DNA of 64,000 bases from Cutibacterium acnes (GCF_003030305.1 NZ_CP023676.1:372001-436000); one strand, 5' to 3'; counted from the first letter of the stretch, positions 17,221 through 27,134 are shown. Made by a program: numbers and translations. The notes: a model not told the origin generated them from the letters alone.

Positions 17221-19326
17221 TCACCGCCTCCTGTCGCGGGTGCGTCGGATGAGTTCTTCTTGTAAGTCAGTTAGGGGGATGTCGTCCGGTCCGCGTGACA
17301 CCTCGGTCCAAGTGCGATCCTGCAGGTGCCACGACACCGTACCTGGGTCGAAGGCCATGTCGAACATCTCTTCAACCTCCGCCACGTGCTGCTTGTTGGA
17401 CAAGCCGACAAGGGCTTCTACCCGGCGGTCCAGGTTGCGGTGCATGAGATCGGCTGAGCCGATTGCCACCATCGGGCGACCACCGTTGGCGAACCAGAAG
17501 ATGCGGGAGTGTTCTAGGAACCGGCCCAGGATAGAGATGACCCGGATGTTCTCACTGAGCCCGGGAACCCCCGGTCTGATAGAGCAAATACCACGTACCC
17601 ACAGGTCTACTGGAACACCGGCGCGGGAGGCGCGGTAAAGGGCGTCGATGACGCGCTCATCGACGATGGAGTTGACCTTGATCCTCACTCCGGCAGGCAA
17701 CCCAGCCTTCTTATTGTCGATCTCGCGCTCAATCGCGTCGATGATGCCGCTCCGGATGCTTTCAGGGGCTACCAGGAGACGGCGGTAACGTTTCTCAGCC
17801 GTCATCCCGGATAGGTGATTAAACAGCCTCGCGACGTCTTCGGTAATGATCGGGTTGGAGGTTAGTAGACCGAGGTCCTCGTACTGGCGAGCCGTCTTGG
17901 GATTGTAGTTTCCGGTGCCGATGTGGGCGTAGCGGCGCAACCCTTCGCCCTCGTCGCGGATTACCATGGCCAACTTGCAGTGGGTCTTGAGGCCCACCAT
18001 GCCGTAAACGACGTGGACTCCGGCCCGTTCCAGCAGTCGGGCCCAGGTGATGTTGGCCTGTTCGTCGAACCTCGCCTTAATCTCCACGACCGCCAGCACC
18101 TGCTTGCCAGCCTCGGCGGCATCGACGAGGGCGTCAATGATGGGGGAGTCGCCGGAAGTGCGGTACAGGGTTTGTTTGATGGCCAGCACCTGGGGGTCTT
18201 GAGCAGCTTGCTCGATGAACCGCTGCACGCTGGTGGCGAAGGAGTCGTAGGGGTGATGGACGAGCACGTCGCGACGACGGATCGCGGCAAACATGTCGGC
18301 TGGGCGAGCCGTCTCCACCTCGGCCAAGTGCGGATGCGTGATGGGCAGGAAGTTCGGGTAGGACAGATCGTCGCGGTCGACGTCGGCCAGCGAGAACAGG
18401 CCGGTCAGGTCCAGTGGGGCCGGCAGCCGGAAGACCTCCTTGTCTCTGATGTCAAGTTCACGGGTGAGTAGCTCGAGCATCTCCGCGGAAATGTCGTCCT
18501 GGACCTCCAATCGCACCGGAGGGCGGCCCACCTTGCGGCGCAGCAGCTCCTTCTCGAGAGCGAACAGCAGGTTCTCGGCGTCATCCTCCTCGACCTCGAG
18601 GTCTTCGTTTCGAGTGACGCGGAAGGTGGTGTGTTGCAGCACGTGCATGCCGGTGAACAGTTGGTCGAGGTGACGACTGATGATTTCCTCTAGCGGAAGG
18701 AATCGTCCCTCGCCCAGGTTGACCAGCCGAGGCAGCACCGACGGCACTTTGACCCGAGCGAACTGCTCTGCGCCAGTAATGGGATTTGCCAGCATGACGG
18801 CCAGGTTGATCGATAGGCCGCGAATGTACGGGAAGGGGTGGGATGGGTCGACGGCTAAGGGGGTAAGAATGGGGAAAATCCGTTCCGAGAACAAGGTGCG
18901 CATGCGGCCCTTTTCATCATCGGACAGCTCGGCCCAACGCAGGATCTCAATGCCTTCATCTACCAGCCCGGGGCGCACCTCCTCAGCGAATACCCGAGAT
19001 TGTTCAGAAACTAGGTCATGGGTGCGGGCCAGAATGGCATCGTGGAGCTCACGAGGTAGCATCCCAGCGACGGAAGGCACGGCGACTCCAGCGTCGATAC
19101 GGCGTTTGAGACCGGCGACTCGCACCATGAAAAATTCGTCGAGGTTGGACGAGAAAATGGCCAGAAACTTCGCTCTCTCGAGCAGAGGGATGCGTTCGGT
19201 ATCGCGCGCAAGATCCAGCACCCGTTCGTTGAAGGCGAGCCACGATAGCTCACGATCGCTGTAGCGACCCTCCGGCAGCTCGTCGGGAGAAGACGGGGAA
19301 GTCCCGGGGGTGGGCTTCTTGGCCAT
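17221..19326 (-). CDS. ppk: Polyphosphate kinase PPK1
   Basis: 701 residues from the ATG at 19326 (AGGAG 8 bases upstream; a GTG two codons earlier is the longer form). PPK1 polymerises ATP gamma-phosphate into polyphosphate. N-terminal helical domain begins [20 protein letters not shown], the head domain follows, and both phospholipase-D-like C-terminal domains are present: the autophosphorylation region [20 protein letters not shown] and the second histidine region near [16 protein letters not shown]. Upstream of the mutT1-like gene in a likely two-gene operon next to the Pst genes. Confidence 0.95.
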   Translation of the reverse strand: MAKKPTPGTSPSSPDELPEGRYSDRELSWLAFNERVLDLARDTERIPLLERAKFLAIFSSNLDEFFMVRVAGLKRRIDAGVAVPSVAGMLPRELHDAILARTHDLVSEQSRVFAEEVRPGLVDEGIEILRWAELSDDEKGRMRTLFSERIFPILTPLAVDPSHPFPYIRGLSINLAVMLANPITGAEQFARVKVPSVLPRLVNLGEGRFLPLEEIISRHLDQLFTGMHVLQHTTFRVTRNEDLEVEEDDAENLLFALEKELLRRKVGRPPVRLEVQDDISAEMLELLTRELDIRDKEVFRLPAPLDLTGLFSLADVDRDDLSYPNFLPITHPHLAEVETARPADMFAAIRRRDVLVHHPYDSFATSVQRFIEQAAQDPQVLAIKQTLYRTSGDSPIIDALVDAAEAGKQVLAVVEIKARFDEQANITWARLLERAGVHVVYGMVGLKTHCKLAMVIRDEGEGLRRYAHIGTGNYNPKTARQYEDLGLLTSNPIITEDVARLFNHLSGMTAEKRYRRLLVAPESIRSGIIDAIEREIDNKKAGLPAGVRIKVNSIVDERVIDALYRASRAGVPVDLWVRGICSIRPGVPGLSENIRVISILGRFLEHSRIFWFANGGRPMVAIGSADLMHRNLDRRVEALVGLSNKQHVAEVEEMFDMAFDPGTVSWHLQDRTWTEVSRGPDDIPLTDLQEELIRRTRDRRR

Positions 19327-19447
19327 GGACACACTCCTTGGAGATTCGTCCGCTCACCATCGGGTGAGCGCAGCTGCATTCAATCTATCGGACGGAGCCC
19401 GCTTGCAGGGCGTGCAACTTTCAGTTGGCCCTACCGTCCGAGCGAAT

Positions 19448-20092
19448 TTAACGTTCCGCCTGGAATCGGTAGCCCACCGACCGCACCGTTTGGATGTGGC
19501 CTTCGTACTCTGGGCCGACTTTGGCGCGCAGACGACGGATATGGACGTCTACGGTCCGGGTACCACCGTAGTAGTCGTAACCCCACACGTCTGACAACAG
19601 GAGGTCTCGGGTAAGTACTCTACCGGGGTGTCCGACGAGGTACTTCAGCAGCTCGAACTCGGTGTAGGTGAGATCAAGGTCCTTGTCCCCGACACTTGCT
19701 GTGTACCCGTCCTCGTCGACGGTGAACGGTCCGGCCACGAGCTGGTTGGTGACCTGGATCGTAAACAGACAGCGAAGCCGGGTCTCGGCTTCCGATGGGG
19801 TTGCCGAATCGCACAGAAAGTCGTCCATTCCCCAGTCGGGGCTGATGACCGAGAGAGTGTCGGAGCCGACCAACAGCAGGACCGGCACTCGTCTCTCGTG
19901 ACAGGACAGCCGCAGACAAGCCTCGCGCGCCTTGGCCGGTTCGTCGTGGCAGTCGACGAGCACGACGTCGACCCCTTCCAGATGAGACATGCATTCCTTC
20001 AGGTCGTCGTAGCGAGAGATGCTGTGCGGTAACAGTTCCAAGGCCTGAGGTAGCGGGGCATCTAACGGACCCAGCAAGGACAGTCGTGCCAT
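19448..20092 (-). CDS. glnR: GlnR-type nitrogen regulator (OmpR-family response regulator)
   Basis: 214 residues from the ATG at 20092, which has GGGAGG upstream; a 23-codon extension to 20161 is unlikely. The C-terminal winged helix is OmpR-type (LTYTEFELLKYLVGHPGRV, WGYDYYGGTRTVDVHIRRLR, then QTVRSVGYRF). The N-terminal receiver-like domain lacks the usual DD/phospho-Asp/Lys set but has the SVISPDWGMDDFLCDSAT stretch and LVDCHD that I associate with actinobacterial GlnR, an atypical, probably unphosphorylated regulator of ammonium, glutamine and urea genes. Follows ppk and is separately oriented from the downstream membrane protein, with which it shares a divergent promoter region. Confidence 0.85.
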   Translation of the reverse strand: MARLSLLGPLDAPLPQALELLPHSISRYDDLKECMSHLEGVDVVLVDCHDEPAKAREACLRLSCHERRVPVLLLVGSDTLSVISPDWGMDDFLCDSATPSEAETRLRCLFTIQVTNQLVAGPFTVDEDGYTASVGDKDLDLTYTEFELLKYLVGHPGRVLTRDLLLSDVWGYDYYGGTRTVDVHIRRLRAKVGPEYEGHIQTVRSVGYRFQAER

Positions 20093-20210
20093 CCGGATGC
20101 CCTCCCATGCTGAAATCGCGTTGTTCGAGATCATGTCGTCAACGATGTCGCATCCCATCATCCCACGGGGGACCGAGCCGTCTCACAATATCGGCACTAC
20201 GATTTGTGTC

Positions 20211-21104
20211 GTGACGAGGATGCCTGACGAGTGGTTCCGTCCGGATGAGGAGGAGTCCGGGCCGGGCGAACCCTGTCCGGCGGAGAGCGTTGAGGGGCCT
20301 CAAGAAAACGAAAATCCGCCTTCTCGTCATGCGGACTCCGAGGAGACTCCGATCTCCTCAACGACTAGCGGCACAATTCGCGTCCTGACCGATGACACCG
20401 GGCCGAGTGTGGTGGTTGGTCACGCCCGTGCTACTGGCGCCTCGGCGTCCTCACATCACCGGCATTTCCCGATCTGGATCCTGGGGGTGGCGGCTGCGCT
20501 AGTCGTCGGATTGGTGCTAGGTACCTTCATCACCCAGTCCCGTGACAGCACCGGCGCGGCGCAAATCGCCCCTAGGGCCTTGGTGCCTGCGTCGACCTCC
20601 ACAGCAGACATGCCATACCAAGGGAAGGTCAAGGCGATTGGCGGTGTGAAAGCCACGGCATCGTGCGTGTCCGACCCTGCGGTTGGCTCTCGGCATGAAT
20701 TGGTTCGCTATGACGCTAAGTACGTGGTCGACGACAAGCCGGAGACGGCGTGGCGGTGCAACGGTTCGGGCGAGGGTCAGCAGATCACCCTCACTCTGCC
20801 CCACCCCTCCCGGATTGTTGGTGTGGGGATGATCAACGGCTATGCGAAGGTGTTCGGAAACGTCGACCTCTATCCGCAATACCGCCGCGTGCGCACGGTG
20901 CGTTGGACGATGCCTGACGGGACGTGGTTCAACCAGGATTTCACCGATGACGATCAAGATCTGCAGAAGGTCATGATCGCCCCACGTACTGTCAAGGGGG
21001 ACATCACCCTCACCATCATCGCGTCGACCCAACCCGGTTCGCTCGGCGAGCCCACCCGGGACTCGGTGCTCATCTCATCGGTGCAGTTGTACGAGGAATC
21101 TTGA
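20211..21104 (+). CDS. Membrane-anchored protein with NADase-type glycan-binding domain
   Basis: 297 residues from the GTG at 20211; ATG 20220 is equally possible and neither has a good RBS. An acidic, Pro/Ser-rich cytoplasmic N-terminus is followed by one transmembrane helix (about residues 85-107, FPIWILGVAAALVVGLVLG) and an external domain of about 150 residues resembling the discoidin-like NADase-type glycan-binding domain (VVDDKPETAWRCNGSGEGQQ, then VGMINGYAK, WFNQDF and VLISSVQLYEE). Such domains bind carbohydrate; the partner is unknown. Divergent from glnR. Zinc-ribbon or FHA parts often seen with this domain are missing. Confidence 0.75.
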   Translation: MTRMPDEWFRPDEEESGPGEPCPAESVEGPQENENPPSRHADSEETPISSTTSGTIRVLTDDTGPSVVVGHARATGASASSHHRHFPIWILGVAAALVVGLVLGTFITQSRDSTGAAQIAPRALVPASTSTADMPYQGKVKAIGGVKATASCVSDPAVGSRHELVRYDAKYVVDDKPETAWRCNGSGEGQQITLTLPHPSRIVGVGMINGYAKVFGNVDLYPQYRRVRTVRWTMPDGTWFNQDFTDDDQDLQKVMIAPRTVKGDITLTIIASTQPGSLGEPTRDSVLISSVQLYEES

Positions 21105-21118
21105 GTTGTACGGATTGT

Positions 21119-21556
21119 TCAGTGCCAATCATCGGTGTCGATGAGAATCGTCATCGGGCCGTCGTTGACTAGACCCACCTTCATATCGGCACCGAAGATT
21201 CCGGTCTCGACGTGGGCTCCCAAGCTGCGCAGGTGGGTTACGAAGTGGTCCACCAGCGGCTCGGACACCGGCCCGGGTGCCGCAGCACTCCACGACGGGC
21301 GGCGCCCCTTACGGGTACTGGCGTAGAGGGTGAACTGGCTGACGACGAGCAGCGGGGCATTAAGGTCGCTGGCAGATTTCTCCTCGGACAGGATGCGCAG
21401 CCCCCACACTTTCTCGGCCAGTTTTTCGGCCGTGGTGGCGGTGTCGGTACCGGTGACCCCGACGAGCACCACCAGCCCGGGAGTCGTCAGTGACCCGACC
21501 GTCCGGCCCTCGACGACGACCTCGGCACTGGTTGCTCTCTGTATGACGACCCGCAT
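21119..21556 (-). CDS. dtd: D-aminoacyl-tRNA deacylase
   Basis: 145 residues, standard length. Hydrolyses D-aminoacyl-tRNA (and glycyl-tRNA-Ala) so that D-amino acids do not enter translation. Diagnostic motifs: [26 protein letters not shown] (the SQxxL motif with catalytic-site residues) and the C-terminal [20 protein letters not shown] containing the GxPx-like cross-subunit loop. Converges on the glycan-binding-domain gene with a 14-bp gap. Confidence 0.96.
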   Translation of the reverse strand: MRVVIQRATSAEVVVEGRTVGSLTTPGLVVLVGVTGTDTATTAEKLAEKVWGLRILSEEKSASDLNAPLLVVSQFTLYASTRKGRRPSWSAAAPGPVSEPLVDHFVTHLRSLGAHVETGIFGADMKVGLVNDGPMTILIDTDDWH

Positions 21557-21595
21557 GGAATCGAGTCTACGCAGCTGACCTCGTAGAATCGTGAC

Positions 21596-21700
21596 GTGGC
21601 TGAAGCTGATCTTGTGGTTCTGGTGACCGTTGCGGTGGTGGGTGCCGTGTTACCGCTGGTTGCTGTGACCAGGGCTCTGATCGCAGCTTGGCGAGGCTGA
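21596..21700 (+). CDS. Putative 34-residue single-pass membrane peptide (leaderless)
   Basis: GTG start, 34 codons, stop at 21698-21700. The product is almost entirely one hydrophobic helix ([20 protein letters not shown]) with a short acidic N-terminus and a basic C-terminus ([10 protein letters not shown]). TAGAAT at 21583-21588 ends 7 bases before the GTG, just where a -10 element lies in leaderless actinobacterial transcripts. Sits between divergent dtd and the nitrobindin gene. Unknown function; real coding status unproven. Confidence 0.45.
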   Translation: MAEADLVVLVTVAVVGAVLPLVAVTRALIAAWRG

Positions 21701-21751
21701 GCACGGCCATCGCTCCGTCTTTCCCGAAAATCTACGACGACACGAGGACCC

Positions 21752-22252
21752 ATGCCTTTCCAGATTCCTGACGACCTGAATCGTGATCTCATGCCCTTGG
21801 CCTGGATGATCGGCCACTGGGAGGGGGAGGGACACGGAAACACTCCAGACGACGGTGAGTTCAGTTTCGGGTGCCAGGTCGACTTCACTGACAATGGTGG
21901 GGACTACTTGCACTACATCTGCCAAACGTTCACCATGAATCCCGACGGCACCCCGGCCGCACCGTTGCGTATGGAGACCGGTTTCTGGCGTCCCAACGTC
22001 GACACTCGCAAGGTCGATGTCCTGATGGCTGCCCCGGAGGGCTGGGCCGAGGTGTGGACCGGGAACATCGACGGCGCCAAGATCGAGCTGGTCACCGACG
22101 CGGTGGCTCGTACTGAGGAGGCCCTGGTGCCCTACACCGGCGGGCAGCGTCTCTATGGTCAGGTCGAAGGCGATCTGTTATGGACCTTCGACCGGGCCAC
22201 CGTCGATGCCCCCCTGCAGCCCTACATGTGGGCTCGCCTCAAGAGGTCTTGA
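21752..22252 (+). CDS. Nitrobindin / FABP-like beta-barrel protein (DUF1794)
   Basis: 166 residues. The opening LAWMIGHWEGEGHGN is the nitrobindin GxWxGxGxG signature, followed by repeated beta strands (LHYICQTFTM, ETGFWRP, ELVTDAVART), making a ten-stranded haem-binding barrel. Related proteins are described as ferric-haem nitrobindins with peroxynitrite isomerase activity; a late His needed as haem ligand is not obvious here, so haem binding is uncertain. RBS GAGGACCC precedes the ATG. The next gene starts one base after its stop. Confidence 0.88.
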   Translation: MPFQIPDDLNRDLMPLAWMIGHWEGEGHGNTPDDGEFSFGCQVDFTDNGGDYLHYICQTFTMNPDGTPAAPLRMETGFWRPNVDTRKVDVLMAAPEGWAEVWTGNIDGAKIELVTDAVARTEEALVPYTGGQRLYGQVEGDLLWTFDRATVDAPLQPYMWARLKRS

Positions 22253-22253
22253 G

Positions 22254-23195
22254 ATGTCTGATCCGGTATTGCTGACCGACGGTCCGGACACCGGTCTGGT
22301 CTCCCACATGAGGAACCCGATCGCTGAGCAGCGCCTGATGGTCGACGGAGGTGGGAGCGTCGAGCTATCCAATCGCGAGGTGCTGGCAATCTCCGGTGTC
22401 GACCGGCTGGGCTGGCTGCACTCTTTGACGTCACAGTTTCTTGACGGCATGGAACCGGGGCGCACTACGACGAGCCTCGTATTATCGCCGACCGGCCATG
22501 TTGAGCACGTCTTGCACGGCGTTGATGATGGCCAGACCTTTTGGGCCTGGACGGAGCCGGGTCGCGGGGCTGATCTGGCGGCGTGGCTGGACTCCATGCG
22601 CTTCATGATGAGGGTCGAAGTTGCGTTGCGCCCGGACATGACCGTCCGATGGTTCGGCCATGACGTCGCCGTTTCCGATGGCGTGGTCCTCGACTCGGAG
22701 GTGGCCGGTGGACACGAGGTGATCCTGCCCGTTGACGCCGAGATCCCTGGGGATGCCGATCCGGTCGGGGTGCTGGCCTGGGAGGCGTTACGGATTGCTG
22801 CCGGCATTCCGCGGATTGGGCTGGATACCGACGATCGAACCATCCCTAATGAGATTGGTCTCTACGGCACTCATATGGATAAAGGGTGTTACCGCGGCCA
22901 GGAGACGGTTGCCCGGGTGTACAACCTGGGGCGCCCGCCGCGTCGGTTGACTCTGCTGCAGCTCGACGGCTCCCGCGCCGAACTTCCCGAGGTCGGTGCC
23001 GACATCCACGCTGGTGGGCGTCGGGTCGGGGCCATGGGGTCGTCCGCCAACCATGGCGTCGACGGTCCGATCGGTTTGGCCCTAGTGCGTCGTGGTGTCG
23101 ATGTCGGTCTGGAGCTGGAAGTCGACGGGATCGCGGCGGGTCAGCAGCCCCTCGTCGATCCTGAAGTTGGCTTGCACGTCTGCCCGGTAGTGTGA
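22254..23195 (+). CDS. ygfZ: Folate-binding protein YgfZ (GcvT-like)
   Basis: 313 residues from the ATG at 22254 (AGAGG upstream), one base after the nitrobindin stop; the longer in-frame start at 22155 lies inside that gene. The diagnostic K-G-C-Y-x-G-Q-E motif is present in HMDKGCYRGQETVARVYNLG, about residues 207-226. YgfZ proteins bind tetrahydrofolate and support repair or assembly of Fe-S enzymes and some tRNA modification. Probably co-transcribed with the nitrobindin gene, which suggests a shared role in oxidative or nitrosative stress (inference). Confidence 0.92.
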   Translation: MSDPVLLTDGPDTGLVSHMRNPIAEQRLMVDGGGSVELSNREVLAISGVDRLGWLHSLTSQFLDGMEPGRTTTSLVLSPTGHVEHVLHGVDDGQTFWAWTEPGRGADLAAWLDSMRFMMRVEVALRPDMTVRWFGHDVAVSDGVVLDSEVAGGHEVILPVDAEIPGDADPVGVLAWEALRIAAGIPRIGLDTDDRTIPNEIGLYGTHMDKGCYRGQETVARVYNLGRPPRRLTLLQLDGSRAELPEVGADIHAGGRRVGAMGSSANHGVDGPIGLALVRRGVDVGLELEVDGIAAGQQPLVDPEVGLHVCPVV

Positions 23196-23235
23196 GTCTG
23201 TTCCCCTGTGCCCACCAGGGTCGAGGAGGAAGTAC

Positions 23236-24621
23236 GTGAAGAAGGATTATTTCAACCGCACCCAGAAATTGGTGACGGTCCTCATTGACGCCATCGTCTT
23301 TGTGGTCGGCATCTTTTTGTCATTCTGGATGCGTTTCGGAATGGTCATTCCGCAGCGAAATCTAGATGACGGAAAAGCCGCGCTCATGGCGTCGGTTATT
23401 GCGTTCCTTATTATCAATGTCTTGTCTGGTGTTTACGTCCTGTATAACAAGACATTGTTAGATATAGGAATTATCACGGTTGTCGACCAGGTCATGGTGA
23501 CTATCGTGATTATGGCGTTGACCTTCTTTGGGCGATGGTTTGCCTTCCCGCGGTCGGTCCTTCTCATCAACTTGGTGGTCGGCATCGTCTTGCTCCTTGT
23601 GTGGCGCAGTGTCGAGGTCGTAGCCTATCGCCATCTACGAGGGGCTAAGCGGGTGATGTTGCTCGGTCCTCCTGAGATGCTTAACCGGGCCGTCATGAAC
23701 TACATGGCGAATAAGGCGACCCGTCATCGCCTTACTCATGTGGTGCGTGGCCACTACTTGGAGCAGATTCGATCTCATATCAACGAGTTTGATACTGCCC
23801 ACGTTTCTGACGATATTCCTTCCTCTGAGCGAGTCGCTATTTATGATCTGCTGCTGAGTGAGGATAAGGAAATCTTCATGTCCACCTCGTTTGAGCATAT
23901 GATGCTCATCAATCCGACAATAATGTCGATTGAAGATGAGACGATCATTGCTGCGAGCCCATTTAAGATTCCGGCAGAAATGGATATTGTCAAGAGGTTC
24001 TTTGACATTTTACTGTCGCTAATCGCCCTGGTTGTCGCGTCGCCAATTATGTTCGTCACCGCGATCCTGGTGAAAGCCAGCTCTCCCGGTCCGGTTTTCT
24101 ACCGTCAGACCCGCATCACTAAGGACGGGCGCGAGTTCAAGATCCTCAAATTCCGTTCTATGGGTGTGATGGCCGAAAAAGAGTCCGGCCCCATGTTGGC
24201 CACTACCAACGACCCGCGCGTGACCACGGTGGGCAAATACTTGCGTAGCTTGCGCATCGACGAGATCCCGCAGCTCATTAACGTGCTCATCGGCGACATG
24301 TCGATCGTCGGTCCTCGCCCCGAACGACCCTTCTTCGTCGACCAGTTCCAAGAGCAGAACGCCCACTACACATTGCGGCACAACGTGCGCGCTGGCATCA
24401 CCGGGTACGCGCAGGTCTACGGTAAATACGCTTCAGACTTCGCCGCCAAACTCAACTTCGATCTTATTTACATCAAGCAGTACTCACTTGTTCTGGACGT
24501 CAAGATCATGATCCAGACCATCAAGATCCTCTTCGACAAGGTCTCTTCGCGAGGTGTTGACGAGACAGCTGAGCCCGACGAGAACATCCACCTGCCTGCG
24601 GAGGTCCAGCAGCTGAACTGA
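23236..24621 (+). CDS. Polyprenyl-phosphate sugar-1-phosphate transferase
   Basis: 461 residues, GTG start with GAGGAGGAAG upstream. Four N-terminal hydrophobic helices, a central Rossmann-like segment (RVMLLGPPEM), a fifth helix (ILLSLIALVVASPIMFVTAI) and the C-terminal bacterial sugar transferase domain with GPVFYRQTRITKDGREFKIL, KFRSMG, DEIPQLINVLIGDMSIVGPR and AGITGYAQVYG. This is the WbaP/CpsE-type initiating enzyme that puts the first sugar phosphate on undecaprenyl phosphate for surface polysaccharide. No other glycan genes adjoin it, so its pathway must be completed elsewhere. A/T-ending codons are somewhat more frequent in the first half. Confidence 0.92.
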   Translation: MKKDYFNRTQKLVTVLIDAIVFVVGIFLSFWMRFGMVIPQRNLDDGKAALMASVIAFLIINVLSGVYVLYNKTLLDIGIITVVDQVMVTIVIMALTFFGRWFAFPRSVLLINLVVGIVLLLVWRSVEVVAYRHLRGAKRVMLLGPPEMLNRAVMNYMANKATRHRLTHVVRGHYLEQIRSHINEFDTAHVSDDIPSSERVAIYDLLLSEDKEIFMSTSFEHMMLINPTIMSIEDETIIAASPFKIPAEMDIVKRFFDILLSLIALVVASPIMFVTAILVKASSPGPVFYRQTRITKDGREFKILKFRSMGVMAEKESGPMLATTNDPRVTTVGKYLRSLRIDEIPQLINVLIGDMSIVGPRPERPFFVDQFQEQNAHYTLRHNVRAGITGYAQVYGKYASDFAAKLNFDLIYIKQYSLVLDVKIMIQTIKILFDKVSSRGVDETAEPDENIHLPAEVQQLN

Positions 24622-24643
24622 CGGGCAGGGGAGTCCTCCTGAA

Positions 24644-25381
24644 TCAGGATTCGCGTGCCACCTTGTACTGGGCGGCCTGGGCGCGAGGACGGACGATCAT
24701 TCGATCAATGTTGACGTGGCTGGGCAGCCCAGAGATCCAACGTACGCATTCGGCAATGTCAGCGGCGACCAGGGGAGAGTCGACCCCCTGGTAAACCTTG
24801 TCAGCTTTGGCCTGGTCGCCGTGGAAACGCACCAGGGAGAACTCCTCGGTGTGCACCATGCCGGGGCTCACCTCGCACACCCGCACCGGATGGCCACATA
24901 GTTCTAGGCGCAGGGCTTCGACAACAGCTCTCTCGCCAGATTTAGCAGCACAGTATCCGGCACCGCCCTCGTAGCCCCATTCAGCGGCGGTGGAGGTGAT
25001 GGTGATGATGGTGCCTTCAGCAATTTCGAGCGCGGGCAGGAGAGCCTTGGTGACCTGCCCCATGCCTAGCACGTTGGTTTGGTACATCGTCGTCCAGGCA
25101 TTGAGGTCAGCCTCAGTGACGGGTTCTTGACCGACGGCGCCACCAGCATTGTTGACGAGGAGATCGACCTTGCCGCCGACAGTCTTGACGAGGTTGGTGA
25201 CAGACTCGTCGCTCGTCACGTCGCATACTACGGCTTGCCCACCGATCTCGGCGGAGAGTGGCTCGATGCGCTCGACTCGGCGGGCTGCACAGATGACGTG
25301 CCAGCTATCGCCCGCTAGAGCGCGGGCCGTGGCCGCGCCGATTCCCGAACTCGCTCCTGTGACCACTGCAGTTTTAGTCAT
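24644..25381 (-). CDS. Short-chain dehydrogenase/reductase (YdfG-like)
   Basis: 245 residues. TGASSGIGAATARAL (residues 8-22) is the coenzyme motif; NNAGGAVG, a catalytic Ser in TITSTAAEWGYEGG and YCAAKSG (YxxxK) follow, with the SDR proline-glycine motif SPGMVHTEEF. Similar to bacterial enzymes annotated as 3-hydroxy acid or serine dehydrogenases (YdfG family), NADP-dependent given AARR after the second strand. A hairpin at 25411-25439 separates it from the upstream ptsI. Confidence 0.85.
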   Translation of the reverse strand: MTKTAVVTGASSGIGAATARALAGDSWHVICAARRVERIEPLSAEIGGQAVVCDVTSDESVTNLVKTVGGKVDLLVNNAGGAVGQEPVTEADLNAWTTMYQTNVLGMGQVTKALLPALEIAEGTIITITSTAAEWGYEGGAGYCAAKSGERAVVEALRLELCGHPVRVCEVSPGMVHTEEFSLVRFHGDQAKADKVYQGVDSPLVAADIAECVRWISGLPSHVNIDRMIVRPRAQAAQYKVARES

Positions 25382-25410
25382 GGCCCTATTGTCCTCCCCC
25401 TGCGGAGCAT

Positions 25411-25439
25411 GCTAAAGCCCCCTCTGCGGGGGCTTTAGC
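25411..25439 (-). terminator. Terminator downstream of ptsI
   Basis: CTAAAGCCCCC / GGGGGCTTTAG (25412-25422, 25428-25438), a perfect 11-bp stem with a 5-base loop, 18 bp after the ptsI stop. Short T-run only. Confidence 0.75.
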
Positions 25440-25456
25440 GGATTGAGGATCGTGTA

Positions 25457-27130
25457 TCAGCTGACAAGAACCTCGACACTCGGGTCAGCTAGCTTCAGGG
25501 CGGCCGTGCGGGCCTCTTCTGGGCTGCAAGCGGCCAGAGCGGCGTCGGCAATTCGGCGGCACTGCTCTAGGTTATGACGAGATAGGGCCGCCTTGACGGC
25601 GGTGATCTTGCCGGCGGCCATCGAGAGCGAACGAATTCCGACGCCCACGAGGACCAAGGCCAGCAGAGGATCACCAGCAGCCTCTCCGCACACGCCAATA
25701 AGCCGCTCGCCGGCTCCATCACAAGTGGCTTTAACCAGCTGAATGACGGCGGGCTGCCACGGCGTCAAAAGTTCGGCCAACTCGCCTTGCAGGCGGTCAG
25801 CGGCCATTGCGTACTGGGTGAGGTCGTTAGTGCCAATGGAGGCAAAATCTACCGGTTCCAGTACCTGGGACGACCGTAGAGCCGTCGAGGGCACCTCGAC
25901 CATGATGCCTACGGTCTTGATACCTGCGGCACGGGCACGGGAGGAGAACCACTCGGCTTCTGCCTTCGTGGCGACCATCGGGGCCATCACGTACGGGTCA
26001 CGACCTGTCTGCTCAGCAGCCTTGGCGAGTGCCTCCAGCTGGGCGTCGATGAGGTCGGTGCGCACCTGGGACAGACGCAGCCCACGACGTCCTAGGGCCG
26101 GGTTTTCCTCAGCGCCCAGGTTGGCAAACGCCAACGGCTTGTCGGCTCCGGCGTCTAGAGTGCGAAAGACAACCTTGGCGCCCTCATCAAAGGTCTTAAG
26201 TACGGTGGCGTACGCCTCAGTTTGCTCGTCAATAGTGGGGGCGTCTTGCCGGTCCAAGAAGAGGAACTCGGTGCGGAACAGGCCGACTCCCTCGGCACCT
26301 TTCTTCTTCGCCGTGGGGGCGTCGGAAGGATTGCCGATGTTGGCGAGTACGAGGATGCGTTCGCCGTCAGTCAGTGTGGCGTCGCCGTCAGGGGCTGATG
26401 CCAACACCTCGGCGCGGCGATTGGCACGCTCGGTGAGCTCGGAGACGGATGCCTCGTCGGGCTCGACAAGGACCGTGCCGGTGACACCGTCAAGGGCTAG
26501 CGGAGTGCCATCTTCAATGTCACGAGCCTCGCTACACCTCACCACAGCGGGAATACCGATCTGGGAGGCCAGGATCGCGGTATGGCTTGTCGGGCCGCCA
26601 GCCGCAGTGATGAGACCACGGACCAGCTCTGGGTTGAGGGTCGCAGTGTCAGCCGGGGCGAGATCTTCCGCGACGAGAATCACTGGTGAATCAAAGGAGG
26701 GAACACCAGGCTCAGGCAGTCCTTGCATGACGGCGACCGCGCGATCGCGGACGTTGCGCAAGTCAGTGACGCGTTCGGCGAGATAGCCGCCAGCTGCGCT
26801 GAGCTGAGCGCAGAAATCGTCGAAGGCTGCCCACAACGCGTGGGCCGGACCATGCCCGTCGGATAGGTGGGACTTGACGCTGGTAAGCAGCCCGGGATCG
26901 CGAGCCATCATGGCAGTGGCCTGCAGTACTGCAAGGGCCGACGGATCGGCGTGAAGGGAGCGCTCATCGAGACGATCAGCAACCTTGCCGAGGGCGGCCT
27001 CAACCTTGGCCAGGTCTGCCTCTGCGCCTCGGCTGGGATCTGAAGCGGGCAGTCCGGGGGCGGGGGAGACGACAAGCGCGTGGGCCTGTCCGACTCCTGC
27101 CGAGACCCCGAGCCCCGAGAGGGTCCGCAT
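25457..27130 (-). CDS. ptsI: PTS enzyme I (phosphoenolpyruvate-protein phosphotransferase)
   Basis: 557 residues from the ATG at 27130, 4 bases after the ptsH stop and with GAGG upstream; the ORF could be extended 23 codons into ptsH. The active-site His is in GGPTSHTAILASQIGIPAVV (about residue 185), followed by PEP-binding GVGLFRTEFLFLDR and GIMVEVPSTAL, the DFASIGTNDLTQY segment and the active-site Cys region VCGEAAGDPLL. Takes phosphate from PEP and passes it to HPr for sugar uptake. Forms a ptsH-ptsI operon. Confidence 0.95.
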   Translation of the reverse strand: MRTLSGLGVSAGVGQAHALVVSPAPGLPASDPSRGAEADLAKVEAALGKVADRLDERSLHADPSALAVLQATAMMARDPGLLTSVKSHLSDGHGPAHALWAAFDDFCAQLSAAGGYLAERVTDLRNVRDRAVAVMQGLPEPGVPSFDSPVILVAEDLAPADTATLNPELVRGLITAAGGPTSHTAILASQIGIPAVVRCSEARDIEDGTPLALDGVTGTVLVEPDEASVSELTERANRRAEVLASAPDGDATLTDGERILVLANIGNPSDAPTAKKKGAEGVGLFRTEFLFLDRQDAPTIDEQTEAYATVLKTFDEGAKVVFRTLDAGADKPLAFANLGAEENPALGRRGLRLSQVRTDLIDAQLEALAKAAEQTGRDPYVMAPMVATKAEAEWFSSRARAAGIKTVGIMVEVPSTALRSSQVLEPVDFASIGTNDLTQYAMAADRLQGELAELLTPWQPAVIQLVKATCDGAGERLIGVCGEAAGDPLLALVLVGVGIRSLSMAAGKITAVKAALSRHNLEQCRRIADAALAACSPEEARTAALKLADPSVEVLVS

Positions 27131-27134
27131 GGGA

